From positions 558,001 to 622,000 of the forward strand of contig VWZS01002237.1 of the NCBI GenBank assembly GCA_013397075.1: a stretch of 64,000 nt of DNA, in the 5' to 3' direction. The position numbers and the translations under genes were made by a program. The notes below the pieces were generated by a model. That model ran no database searches and was not told the DNA's origin. It worked only from the letters and a program-made list of their open reading frames with translations. Shown piece by piece: positions 1-11,861 of this stretch. Origin of the DNA: Rhabdornis inornatus. Its lineage: Eukaryota; Chordata; Aves; Passeriformes; Rhabdornithidae. Within the stretch, counting starts at the first letter, position 1. Every line of letters starts with the position of its first letter.

Positions 1-1432
1 CTCTTGGAAAGATAGGGAAACAGCACTTTGCTATTGTTAGATGCTCTCCACAGGTAGTGCCCTGCAGCCGGTGTTTAGTTCTTGTTCCTTTCAGCTGGAG
101 GCTGGACAGTCCCCTGTGGTTTCCACACAGCTTCCTGTTTCTGGCTACCCTGTGCAGTGTGTGCCCCAGCAAGTCTGGACTTGTTGCTTTTCTAGTCCCA
201 AAGTGCCTTGGAGAAGACCCCCTCCCTTATTTAGATGACAGTGCAGTAGGTGAATGGGTTTTTTCATAGAACTGGAAAGCTGGTAGATGGCAAGAGAGGA
301 AAACCTGCTACAAGTACGTTTTTCTCACGGCACAGCTCTGCTGCCAGAGAGCTGAGCTGACAACTGAGAACTTCTTTTGGCCTTTTGCCACCGTAAGCAC
401 CGCTGTGGTTAAGAGCTGAGCTGGAAGGCAAGGAGAGGGCTGTTGCCTCTCCTGGCATGCAAATAGGTGTCCAGAGGAAAAGGAAGTGCTTACTGTTGCC
501 AGCCCCATTTAGATTGACAGAGTATGTGGCTTCCTGCGGGCTCCAGCCCTTTCTTAGTGGTCCTTATACTGCATCAATAGGAAAAATTACTTAAATATTT
601 TATATCTGCTTGTAAAATGAGATATTCTCTTTGGAAAGCTGGAGCCTGTTCTGATTGAAGTGAACTTGATGAGTACCCAGGCCTTTCTATTACAGCCCCA
701 TCTGGCTTCAGCCTTTCCTGAGAAAGTACTTCTGAGCATATTGTGTACAAAAAGTCCCAATCAGGTCTGGTTCTCCAGAACTCTCTGGCCAGTGACTAGC
801 TGGCAAAGGAGTCATTACCTCATTTTTTATGTCTGTAGTCCTTCCTTGTAGAGAGAAGATACATAAGGATGTAGAAAGGAGTCAGTGAAAAACTAATTGA
901 GTGAGGGAGAGTATCACTGAGCAGGAGAGGAAGCAGAAGCTTTTGTTCCCAGGCCCCTGTTTCTGTGCACATTGGATTGATGGATGGATGGAAGCTGCTG
1001 GATAGGGTGGAAGTGGGATGCTGTGGGTGGCATTTTATGGGTCATCGATGGGTGAGGTGGGAGACTTTAAATCATATGCTGGCCTGTGCCTTTTTGAAAC
1101 TGGAACACTCTCTCTCTCAGTTACTCTGGCCCTATTCTTTACTGTCCGGAAAAAATGCCCCCCCGGACAGTATTACCCTTGTGCCCCACTCTAGTTTTGT
1201 CCTCTGGTGTTCATGATGTGGGATGCAAACAGCACAAACAAACCATAAAGAAAGTTCTAGTTGAGTGTAGGAAAGAATGGCAGAAGGCTGGGACCTAACA
1301 CAGTCTTTCTGCCACTTTCCCTCCCTTTGAAATCCTCAGCATCAGCTTCAGAATATGTGGGCAGCTGGTGCCTGTAGAAGTTCCTGTGGGCACAGCATCT
1401 AACTCTTCTTTCTTGTTTCATTCTTTGACCAG
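1..1432 (+). other. GTPBP2: GTPBP2 intron 1, 3' part
   Basis: No coding exon of GTPBP2 or of another gene is recognisable here. The stretch ends in a polypyrimidine tract and AG acceptor directly before the first exon in the window. The expected GC-rich first exon, with the start codon and a Gly/Lys/Arg-rich N-terminus of roughly 60 residues in mammals, is not present, so it lies upstream of the window. Short open frames here show no similarity that I recognise. Confidence 0.75.
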
Positions 1433-1459
1433 GCAGAAGATGGGAACATCGAGTACAAG
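1433..1459 (+). other. GTPBP2: 27-nt in-frame microexon of GTPBP2
   Basis: Flanked by a clear acceptor (ttctttgaccag) and donor (gtgagt), this exon encodes exactly nine residues, AEDGNIEYK, in phase 0. The same peptide sits at this place in the mammalian protein as I recall it. Because it is short and in frame, skipping it would remove nine residues without a frameshift. Confidence 0.9.
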
Positions 1460-4400
1460 GTGAGTCTTTTGAGGTTGTAGAAGGAAGTCGTCCTCCCAGA
1501 GGGTTATTTTACAGTGAGTAACTTCACTAAAGACAGCCTATGGGTAATGTGGCCAAGGAAAGGATAGAAAAGTGGACGCTACACTAAGGAACTACCATTC
1601 ATCTTCTGCGTCTCTGTGCCAAGCTTTACCCAGTATGCTGAGCCAGAAAAGTTTGATCTCAGTACTCATTTTTAGGAATCTCTTCTAGTATGTGATGCCC
1701 ACTGTATTTTTCTTGAGAGAGAGATGCAGATATCCCTGAAAATGATTTGCCACTTTCTTATGGCTCTGGCCATTTGCACCTACTGGCTCCTGGATCACAG
1801 ACTGGTCCCAGAGTGCTGTCTTTAACCCTGCAGCAGGCAAGGTACAGATCCCTTTGTCACGAGGCAGGAAAGTTCTACTATATGTTTGTACCTTTGTGAA
1901 ACCCCTTCTCACCCATCCCATGGCTTTTGTTCAGACACGAATACAGGCAGTGCTTTGTAGAGGAGGATCAGAGTTGGGAGCATTGCTTTATGGAATTGGG
2001 CAATGAGATTGCCTCCGCATCCAGGCTGTGATTAGAACTACCCCTCTGTTGACAGCTAAAGCTGGTGAATCCCTCGCAGTACCGCTTTGAGCACCTAGTG
2101 ACACAGATGAAGTGGCGGCTACAGGAGGGGCGAGGTGAGGCTGTCTATCAGATCGGCGTGGAGGACAATGGGCTGCTGGTGGGCCTCTCGGAGGAGGAGA
2201 TGCGAGCCTCGCTCAAGACACTGCGCCGGATGGCAGAGAAGTACGTGCTCCCTTTCATCTGCAGGGCCCATGAGCATGAACAGCCTCTGGTAGAGATGCT
2301 TCCTCCCTGGAGTCCCCTGAGCAGCTGAGGCTCCACCTACAAAGCCCCTGTGTGACTGACATTCCTTCAGTCCTGAGGCTCTGGAAACATGAGGAAAGTT
2401 ACAGGGCTTTTGTCTGAAAGCTTGAGGCTCCTTCCCTGCTATCTCCAGCCTTCATCCCATTCGTGTTGGCAGATGTTATCATAGAGCTTGCAAGAGCTGT
2501 CAAGTACAAATGTGTCTCAGTCCTTCCTCTTGTCTTTGTGGCAGAGTTGGGGCTGACATTACGGTACTGAGGGAGAGGGAGGTCGATTACGACAGCGATG
2601 TTCCAAGGAAGATAACGGAGGTGCTTGTCCGAAAGGTGCCTGACAACCAGCAGGTAGGGACCTGTGGTTTGGCTGTCTTCTCCTGCTGGAGACCTAGAAG
2701 CTTCATACGAGCAGTTTCCTTTTGGGATGGGAGCCCACACCCTAGAGGCACTTTGTCATAGGTTTGCCCATAGCAGATACTTTAAAGGGCCGCCAGAGGG
2801 AGGCTTGATGATAACACTTCTTGTCTCCAAGATTGTGATTGAGGCAGATGTCAGTGCAGGAGATTGCCTGGATCAGAGGTGAAAACTTATTTCACTTCTA
2901 TGGCAGTCATTCTGATCCACACCTGTGTGCAAACAAGGATTTAGAAGTCTGCTGCAGTAAATGGCCTTTTTGTGATATCAAAGCCTGGTACATCATATCT
3001 CAACTCTAGAGAGTGTATCACGACTGCTGGGCAGTGGTTTGCTGGGAGCAGGAGCAGAATCTGAGCAAGATTAAACTGCACAGTGTCCCTGATGTAGGGA
3101 AGCTCTCTGAGCTGCATCTCCACTGCCCAGTAGTGCTCGTGCACTCAGCACAACAATGGTTACATTTAATGATTTCTTTGTTCTTTTTCCTGTAGTTCTT
3201 AGATCTTCGAGTAGCTGTCCTAGGGAATGTAGACTCAGGGAAGTCAACACTGTTGGGTGTCCTAACGCAAGGAGAGCTGGACAACGGGCGGGGCAGAGCA
3301 CGCCTCAACCTCTTCCGACATCTCCATGAAATCCAGTCAGGACGAACATCAAGCATCAGCTTTGAGATCCTCGGCTTCAACAGCAAAGGAGAGGTAAGAG
3401 AGTGGGTTGCTGAACTCAGAAAGCTGGAGGAGAATAGGATTACCCTCCTGTTAGAACTGTGAGTGGGACAGGAGGGAAGAGAGGTAGCACAGTTCTGTGT
3501 CCCTTAAGCTGAACCCCAGTGTTGGTTGTCCGTTTGCAACACTGTTTCTTGCACCCATGGCGGATGATCTCTACTTAGTAATTCTGACATCAAAGTGGGT
3601 AGATAAAAGCTGGGTTTTCTTTACTTGCCTGCTGGGGCTGCCTGTCTCACAAGCTCCTTATCCCTTTAGGTGGTAAATTACAGTGACTCACGGACAGCAG
3701 AAGAGATCTGTGAGAGTTCTTCCAAAATGATCACTTTCATTGACCTAGCTGGCCACCACAAGTATCTGAAAACAACCATTTTTGGCCTCACTAGCTACTG
3801 CCCAGACTTTGCCATGCTTGTGGTTAGCGCCAACACTGGCATTGGTGAGTGTTGCCCTGCCTGCATGGATTGACTGCAACATGTGAAGAGGAATGGAGAA
3901 TGGGGGGAATGGGTCCTTGTCAGCTGTGAATGGTAGTCAGAAAAGTTTATTAATTTGTAAGCTTCTATTGATATCTTGTAAGCCAGTGTCTGTGAGTGCC
4001 TGGGAGGGGAGTAGATCTGGGGTACTTTTACCAGCTGTAGACCACATTAAACTGTATCCTAGACAGAGAGGCTTTGTTTGAGATTTGGGGCTGTGTTTCT
4101 CAGAAAAGAAAACAACTTTGAAGTCTTGCAAAAAGGCATCTGGAGTTCTCCCATATCTATCTCTGACATTTTTTGTGACTGTTCTCTGGCAGACTTTGGC
4201 CGAAGAATGAAACTACTGCATCTTTCTGAAGCAGACAGACCAGTCACAAAATTTCTTGGTGGTTTTTATTTTTCTGGACTGATGTCTGGTTTTGTTTAAA
4301 AGAATAATTGTGCTTTTTTGATGTGTGATGACCTATGCAGTTAGAGTGAAATCTTAAAGCGGGTCCATGGGATAGCCAGGAGACACAGCTATCAGCATAA

Positions 4401-7400
4401 ACAAGCTACAGCAGTGGCTGCTGCTGCACCTACACTCTCTCTTGTCTCCTGCAGCAGGCACAACACGAGAGCACTTGGGCTTGGCCATGGCCCTCAAGGT
4501 CCCCTTCTTCATTGTCATCAGCAAAGTCGACTTGTGTTCAAAAGCCACCGTGGAACGGACAGTGAAGCAGCTGGAGCGAATCCTGAAGCAGCCAGGCTGT
4601 AACAAGCTCCCCCTGCTTGTGAATTCAGATGATGATGCTGTTACAGCAGCACAACAGTTTGCACAATCTCCCAAGTAAGGGACCATTCCTTTCTTCTGTT
4701 GGGAGCAGAGAATTCAGACTGGGCTGCCATGCAGAGCTGGGGAAGGGTGAACACAGGGGAGGTGACTTCATCTTGAACATCTCTGCTCCTTGTCAGGTTT
4801 CCTCCCTTTGCATTCTCCAAGAAGGCATTCTCCTCTCCCAGACTTTTTTCTGGGCTCTGGGAAAAATGTGTGTTGACAAGGGATTGGTGCCTCGACCAAA
4901 CATTGAGGCAGGGGTTACCATGAAGTTGTACATATCCTTCCTGATTTAGCCACTTACTGGTGTAGTATCCATCTTCCTGTGGGTCTCAGTAGATTCAGAA
5001 TCCCAGAAACCCTCTGGAGCTGTGCTGTGGCCTTCTGCTTATTTCTGTCTATTTGTGTCTGACAGCATCACTCCAATCTTCACACTGTCCAGTGTTTCTG
5101 GGGAGAACCTGGATCTCTTGAAAGTCTTCCTCAACATCCTCCCTCCACTGACCAACAGTAAAGAGCAGGAAGAATTAATGCAGCAACTTACTGAATTTCA
5201 GGTGGGTAAGGGTAGTTTGTTTCCAGTTCTGATACTGGACACATTGCTGTGCCATGGGAGAAATATTTGGGGAATTTCGACACCACTGGTAGAGATATGG
5301 TGAACCCCTGGACTACTGAGAGACATTAAAAAAGGAACTTGGTCCTTGAAAAAAAGCCTATCAGTGCTGGATCTGTCTTGACCATGAGATGTCTGTCTCA
5401 GGGATAAGATCATTTCTCTGGTTGGTATTTAAAAGGCAGAGGTTTGTTCCTCTAATGGGAAGATAGCAGGAGTTGGTGAAGCTCTGTGATGGTGTCCCAT
5501 GACCAGAAGAGAGATCACCTCCTTCCACACAAGAGGCAGGCTCTTTGTCTTCATTCTGGAGTGCTATTTCATGGTTGTCTGTCTGAGCAGCTTATTCTTG
5601 TTGCCTTGCTGCAGGTTGATGAAATTTATACAGTCCCAGAGGTGGGGACTGTCGTGGGAGGAACTCTGTCAAGGTAAGTGAGCCTAAGCAGATACATGTG
5701 GATATGAATGGTTGGTGGAGTTCCCACAAGGTTAAAGTCACCTGCTGCAGAAGTGGAAGCTGTGTGAGGCTCAGTCCTGACTGAGCCAAGTGAGAGTAGA
5801 GCCCTACAGGGTGTTGGGAAGTGACATGAGCAAACCATTGGTCATGTGGTGGCAAGCAGACAGTCTGCTCTAAAGTTGCTGGATTAGGAATGTGTCCTGA
5901 AACATGCTGAAAGAAGTCATGCTGGAATCTAGAGTTGGCAGAGGTTAGGCATGATCCAAGGAGTTGCTTGCTTCCTTCCTCAGGTAGGGGGAGGAAATGT
6001 AAAAGGTAGATCCTCTGATTCCAGCAGGGGTTAACTGCACACTACCCCATGAAAAGGCAGCTGTCCCTCCATGTTCGGGAGCTATCAGAACAGTCTGGCC
6101 ACCAGCACAGTCACACTGAAGGAGTGTCATCTGAGGTTTCTCCACCAGAAACTAAACAGTGTGGCAAAGCACTGGGGGTGCAGTGGCCCCTGTCTGTACC
6201 TCGGATCCTTAAGAGTGATAGTGTGGCTCTCACTCCTGCTGTAAGAAATCTTGGTTCTCAGCAGCTTTGTGTCCCTGTTAATTGGTTCAGGGTAAGAGTC
6301 CAAAGACTTGGCCCTGGGGAATTTGTTCAGGTTAATCTTGGAGGGTGAAATGTGGGATTAACTGTGTCCTGCTCTTCTTCCCTGGGCAGTGGGATCTGCC
6401 GAGAAGGGGAGAACTTGGTGGTTGGTCCCACTGACGATGGGAAGTTCCTGCGGCTGAAAGTGTGCAGTATCCAACGGAACCGCTCTGCCTGCCGCGTGCT
6501 GCGGGCTGGGCAGGCAGCCACCCTGGCCCTCGGACCCTTCGACCGCTCCCTGCTGCGCAAGGTTAGTCCCGCTGCCGCTAGGTTGTTCACTGGTCCAGTG
6601 AGCAGGGCTGGAGGCTTTCCTGGACATCTCCCATTGGTAGGGTGGGAATAAAGTAGAAATTATCGCAGGAAACTTGCTGGAAGGGGAGGAAATGGTCAGG
6701 TTACAAAGTACAATGAGTACAAGGCTGAGAGTGGGATGCAAGCCCAAGTCACAGCGTGGAGGTGTATTTGTGGTTCTGGGGGCTGTTCGGAAGCAAGTGG
6801 ACTGGCCCTAGCTGGTCTGAGCCTTGTGTTGTTCTGCAGGGCATGGTCATGGTGAGCCCAGAAATGAACCCCACTATCTGCTCAGTGTTTGAAGCCGAGA
6901 TCGTGCTGTTATTCCATGCCACAACTTTCCGGAAGGGGTTTCAGGTGACGGTGCACGTGGGGAATGTGCGACAGACAGCTATCGTAGAGAAGATCCATGG
7001 AAAGGTAGGCCAGGGGAAGAAAGGGGAGTAAGATGTACCTCCCTGTGGGGTTTGTTGGGATTCCACCACGCCCTCTAGTAAAGCTAGGGACTGCTGGTAT
7101 TTTCAGTAGCTGTGTCCCTTCCTAGGAGCAGATTCTAGCCCTTCATCCTACCCATTTGGTTGCTTTTCCTCCAAACATGTTAAAGAAGAGAGGTGACCCT
7201 CCATTCTTCAGAGCTTGTGTCTTCCTGTCTCTTCTTATGTATACAGTAATACTGTATATTACTGTATATTACAGTATACAGGGAAGGGCTCAAGCGATGC
7301 AATCTGAAGAAGGCTATTCATTTGCCTCATCTTCTTACAATCCACATGCACCTCTTCCTGCATTAATCGGCTTGGGACATGGGTCTAAGCTCTCCCATTT

Positions 7401-7608
7401 TCCTTTTCAGGACAAGCTGCGGACAGGAGAGAAGGCAGTTGTCTGTTTCAGGTTCATCAAGCATCCTGAATACTTGAAGATTGGAGCCAAACTACTTTTC
7501 CGTGAAGGAGTCACCAAAGGCATTGGGCATGTCACTGACCTCCAAGCCATCACCACCAAAGAAAACGGCCTGGAGGAGTCCCTGGGGTCTGGACAGCTGA
7601 GCTTCTGA
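1433..7608 (+). CDS. GTPBP2: GTP-binding protein 2 (5' partial, exons 2-12)
   Basis: Translational GTPase of the GTPBP1/GTPBP2 group, related to HBS1/eEF1A. In mouse, GTPBP2 works with Pelota to rescue stalled ribosomes (established knowledge). Coding exons: 1433-1459, 2056-2240, 2545-2653, 3196-3393, 3670-3844, 4455-4674, 5066-5201, 5615-5673, 6390-6561, 6840-7004, 7411-7608. Together they give 547 codons plus TGA. All junctions are GT-AG and all phases close. The GTPase motifs are visible: P-loop GNVDSGKST (3223-3249), G3 DLAGH (3742-3756) and G4 SKVD (4520-4531), followed by the beta-barrel domains in exons 9-12. The match to the human protein is nearly collinear from AEDGNIEYK to GHVTD. 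The last residues (TKENGLEESLGSGQLSF) differ from the human tail and are slightly longer. The start codon is outside the window. The gene converges on POLH. Confidence 0.96.
7239..7279. repeat. AT-rich imperfect palindrome in GTPBP2 intron 11
   Basis: About 41 bp built from repeated tactgtatat-like units. The outer 13 bases on each side (GTATACAGTAATA at the left) are complementary apart from one position, so the stretch could fold into a hairpin or cruciform. It lies between exons 11 and 12 of GTPBP2. No function is evident. Confidence 0.75.
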
Positions 7609-9625
7609 CTACCAGTAGGTCAGAGAAATCTCCACTCACCAGCACCTGGGAAGAAGGCTGGAAGCTCCTGTGGCTTGCTGAGCAATGCCTGGAGCTGCTG
7701 CTGTCCCATTCTAGTGTGGATGTCCCTCTTCTGCACTGTGAGACGGAGCATGGGAGAGTTTCTTGCATTCAGTGCCGTATGTGGGACAAGTTAAGCATGT
7801 TCTCCACATCACCTGCAGCTTTCATTACCCTGCCTTCCTTCAGAATACATCAGAGGTACCTGCAGACCTGGGCAAGCAAGTTTTGGCATTGTTTACTGTT
7901 TGAAAATTGCTGGCTGGGAGGCGCAGCGCACTTGAAGACAAGCAGTGAAGGGATTTTTCCATCTCTGACACAAGGTCTGGTCCTATTTCTGCTCTCTGAG
8001 CACTGGGTTGTTAACCGTGTTCTCTCAAGTCATCCTTCAGCACATCCTTCTGGGCAGGGGATGGAAGAGGCCATGCTACCCACAGCGGGTTTGTCTGAAC
8101 CTCTCAGAATGCTTTCAGGACACTTTTTAACCGTTTGAATCTTGGTTGGCTTTAATCTGCTGTGTGTCCATTTGTGCATTGGTTTTGCGTTACTCCAATC
8201 TGAGTGACTTACTGTTGGACAGATGTCCTGTTCCCCACTCACATGTACACATTTCTTCAGCATCCTCTTTCTGACTCCCAGGAAGCTGTGGCTGTTCTGA
8301 GTGGCACAGCCTCCTGACATAACATCATGAAGACAAGAGTTTGTACTTGCATCTGTTCCTTGCAGCAGCTGGACAGGAGGCCATTCTGTGGAGCAGAGCC
8401 CGGGCCTGTGCTGGAGTGAGCAGGTTCTTTCCATGGATGTTCACCTGAAGGTGCCATCTGCATATTGGCAGCAGTGATTTGCAGCGGGCTCCCTGGTGTG
8501 GCTGTTCTTAGCCCACCTTGTTCCTCACATGCTTGCCTTAATGTGTGAGGAGGACAGGCTGTGTTACCTACACAAAACCAGGTAATTTCTGTTGTGACAG
8601 TGGCACTATTTTTATTTCTCTTGGAGGAAGAATTCCTTTCTTCCCATTGCCACTGGTGTTTGTTGTCAGAGGAAGGCTGATGTTGCCAGCAAGGACTCTG
8701 TATGTAGAGTGGAGCACAGGTCTCCCACTGTCATACAGCTCTGCCATGTAGCCTGGAGGGTGCAGCAGGGTCTGTAAAGCTGTACATAGGCTTTTGGTTT
8801 TATTGTTGACTGTTAGACCAAATGTGTCTGCTGTGAGCAAAAGGCCTTCAGCAAGCCCTGCTGGCTGGTGTGGTGGCCTGCTAGCCCTAACTGAAGAGAA
8901 GGGTGAGGGCCTGTGATAGCCCTTGGACACCCAAGTAGCCTTTCTGGCATCCTGAGAGCAGGTTCTGCTGCTGGGCCGGTGGCACAGGCGCTGCTGTGGG
9001 GCTGTGCAGGGCCATAGGTCTCTGCGCTAGGCGAGGCCATTGCGGGGCAGGAAGGTGGGGGCTGCACCCTGCCAAGAGTGTGCTGGGGTGGGGGGAAGCC
9101 TGTCAAGTGGTGGATAAATGCAGGGGAGGCAGCTTAAGAGTTGCAGGAGTGACCTGTCCCTTGGAGGGAGCACCGGATCCAGCTGAAAACTGCTGCATCC
9201 CCAGCAGAGAGAAAGGAGATGCTGGCTCAGGGTCACTGCACAAGCAGGATCCCTTTTTATTCGTATTCTGGCAGTGGGCTGGGTATTCCAGAGTCTTTGC
9301 ACCAATGCCTGCAAGGACAGGCCTCAGCTACCAGCAGGCTCTTCCTTTTGGTGCTAGTGGGTCACAAAGAAAGCTGCCTGGGTGTGGGGGACTCCAGTTC
9401 TTTGCAGCAGCACTGGTGTTTTTTGCCCCAAAGGGGGGTGCTGTGACCCTTTCTGAAACAGCTGAGGCTGGTCTCACCTCATCCCTGCCATCCGTGGCAT
9501 GACTGTTCTTGGTGCCATGCTCTTCATAATTGCTGTTTTGTTGTCTTGAATTTTTCTAACGCTGGGGATTGTCCCTGTTCTCCAAGCACCTATATAAATG
9601 TACAGAATAAAGATGTTTTATTGAG
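7609..9625 (+). other. GTPBP2: GTPBP2 3' untranslated region
   Basis: The 2.0 kb between the GTPBP2 stop codon and the AATAAA hexamer at 9606 has no acceptor-exon structure and no recognisable coding sequence on either strand. It is best read as a single long 3'UTR. The end is inferred from the hexamer and is not directly observed. Confidence 0.75.
9606..9611 (+). terminator. GTPBP2: GTPBP2 poly(A) signal AATAAA
   Basis: Canonical AATAAA followed by a T/G-rich stretch (atgttttattgagcttgctgg, split by the cleavage zone). It is the first canonical hexamer seen after the stop codon that has a suitable downstream element. Cleavage is expected about 10-25 bases downstream. Confidence 0.7.
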
Positions 9626-11744
9626 CTTGCTGGCTGACTTGTACAATGAGTGAGGGTGGAGCTGGGCTCTTACCCTGCTGCCCTTGGAGCTGGGTCACAG
9701 TTGGAGCTGGCTAGCCTTCACCCATTCCTAAGCTTCCTGCGTTCAGCCCTATAAATACCGCGCTGTGGTGTGGAAAGAATGCACGCACTGCTGTTTACAA
9801 TCTTGCGCTCCCAGCTTATCTGAGTAAGCCTGGGTGTGCAGCCTGAGGTGACAGGCAGCCACGTCACCCTGAGCACAGCACTTTGGGCTGTTGTGGGCGG
9901 AACAGGCTGTGGCAAGAGCCTCCTCACAGTCATAAATTCCCCCAGAGCCTAATTAAAGAGACTCTTTCTAGGGCACACATCTAACCAGTGATTTGTTTTT
10001 AAAATAGCTTCGACCTTATCAAGAGGTTCATGACTGCCTTGTCTCCATGAGAACAGGTTGTTCCCTTGGGACAAGTAGGTTTCCCTGTGGAGATGACTTG
10101 TGACCAAAAGGATTTGCCTCTTCTAAACTTGTTTTTGTGTCAGATAGTGGCATCTGCAGAGTCCAGTCCTGCCAGACACTTAGGAAATGAGATGTGCCAC
10201 TGTCACAGGAGATGAGGCAATCCTGCCAGGCTGGTTGCTGTCTCTCTTCACGTGAGGACTTTGGGAAACTTGTCACTTTGCAATGTTAGGATTGTCATTA
10301 GTGGGAGTGACTCCATAATTCCTTCCCCTACTGATTACCAGAGCTGCATGCACCAGAATGAGCTGCTTCTTCTTGAGATCTCACGACTGTGTTGTCAAGT
10401 ATTAGACTGACAATAATGTAACAGCATCCCAGCACAGGCTACTGTGCTGGAAGGAGACAGCAGCTCAACAGCTGCATTTAGGATGATGCAGTTCAGAAAA
10501 CAGCACATAGATACAGAGCTGCAGTTTACATCATTATCTGCTGCCTGAAAGGCTCTCTCCCCGCCTGCCCAAGGAAGGGAAGCCTGCAGCTGATGAAACT
10601 CCCTGCAATGCGTTTCCTAACCCCACCCAGTGCTGCCTTGACGTGGCACATTCTTCCCCCCCCCCCCCCCCCCGCCCTAAGAGCCACGTTCAAATTATTG
10701 GTAGCAGAGCTTCTGGCGGGCTCCAGGCAGCTCGCAGTGTAGGAGAGCTGAGCCCTGCCAGGCAGCTGAGGGCAAGCACTTCTCTTGCCCTGGAGCCAGT
10801 CTCACCCTCTCTCAGTGCCTGCTTGTCCCCTCCATGATACCCTGATCTGTTGGCTGTAGTAATCCATGGAGCTCTGGAGTGGCGACTTTACTGTGACCTG
10901 TGGCCCAAAGAGCTGAACAAGTCATTTGGCAGAGCACAGTCAGAACAGATACCTGTCAGCAAGTTGTATTTAGTATTACTCAGAGTCTAGGAAGGAGGAA
11001 AAATGTAGTCATACACTCTACACTGGACAAAAGCTTTCATGGTGGGCTTTGTGACTATTTTCTATCCATTTTTCTATCTACTTTCTAGCCATGTTTTCTT
11101 ATCCCTTCCAGTGAAGGGTCTAGCAATAGACTGTTTATGTGTCAATAGCAATTATTATTAATTAATGCAAAGTTTTCAAAAAACCCACCAAAAAGTATGC
11201 CCATGCAGCTACCACTTCCTCAACTCTTATATGACAAGAGCAGTCTTGAGTGCTCCTGAGATGCTGATAAGCACCATGCAATGGACTGCTACACAGAGGG
11301 AATTGCCAAACCATCTTTAACATAAATCCTGGAGTGTGGGAAGGAGGGAATAAAAATCAGTGTCTTCCAGGTGGAGGAGAGAAGGAACAACAGGGCTAAG
11401 CTACCACATATAAATTACTCAGTAAGGGTGAGGCCTGCAACTGCAGCCAGAGTAGAACCATGAGTTGAAGGTTTCATACTGAGAGATTAGACAGGGGTTC
11501 AAGCCAAGGCTTAGCTGGAGATTGCCTGGGATAAGCTGCTGGGCTTACAGTGGCTGCTTTTAGAGGACCAGAATTATTAGCAATGATGCCATGGAAATAC
11601 CTATGGCAAGAGGTGTAGGTGAGACTACCATGCAGCTTCTAGTAGCACCAGGCAGGCAGAGGCAGGCTTAGCTGCCACCAGCTAACTGGCTACATCTACA
11701 CAATTTATGAGTTCCAGTTCCTCATATACTTGGGGTGGAGATAA
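9626..11744. other. Intergenic region between convergent GTPBP2 and POLH
   Basis: No gene is recognised. Contents: a TATAAATA-like motif at 9751-9758 with a nearby GC-box-like GGGCGG and cacgtcac; an 18-base poly-C run at 10656-10673 immediately preceded by TGACGTGG; and otherwise unique-looking sequence. Open frames here are short, lack splice context and match nothing that I know. Confidence 0.7.
10656..10673. repeat. Poly-C / poly-G homopolymer (18 nt)
   Basis: An uninterrupted run of 18 C on the plus strand. Such runs are prone to length polymorphism, and the true length may differ from the assembled length. Confidence 0.9.
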
Positions 11745-11750
11745 TTTATT
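11745..11750 (-). terminator. POLH: POLH poly(A) signal (AATAAA on minus strand)
   Basis: The plus strand reads TTTATT, that is AATAAA on the POLH strand, about 112 bases after the TAA stop. This would give a very short 3'UTR. More distal signals could also be used, since mammalian POLH has a long 3'UTR. Confidence 0.55.
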
Positions 11751-11801
11751 AGATTTTTCTGCATTAAAACCTGACAGGCAGTATAAAAACTTTTAACCGT
11801 A

Positions 11802-11835
11802 TTTAAAAACACTGATTCTTTAAAAACACTGATTT
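11802..11835. repeat. 17-bp tandem duplication in POLH 3'UTR
   Basis: Two consecutive copies of tttaaaaacactgattc, followed by a degenerate third start. It lies just downstream of the POLH stop codon on the POLH strand. Confidence 0.8.
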
Positions 11836-11861
11836 TTAAAAATACCCAGTGTCACTGAGTG

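Noticed and set aside
4932..4939. ATATCCTT, a perfect AT-AC U12 donor motif, in GTPBP2 intron 7
   Set aside because: No exon precedes it. The flanking exons are joined by an ordinary GTAAGG donor, so it is a chance match.
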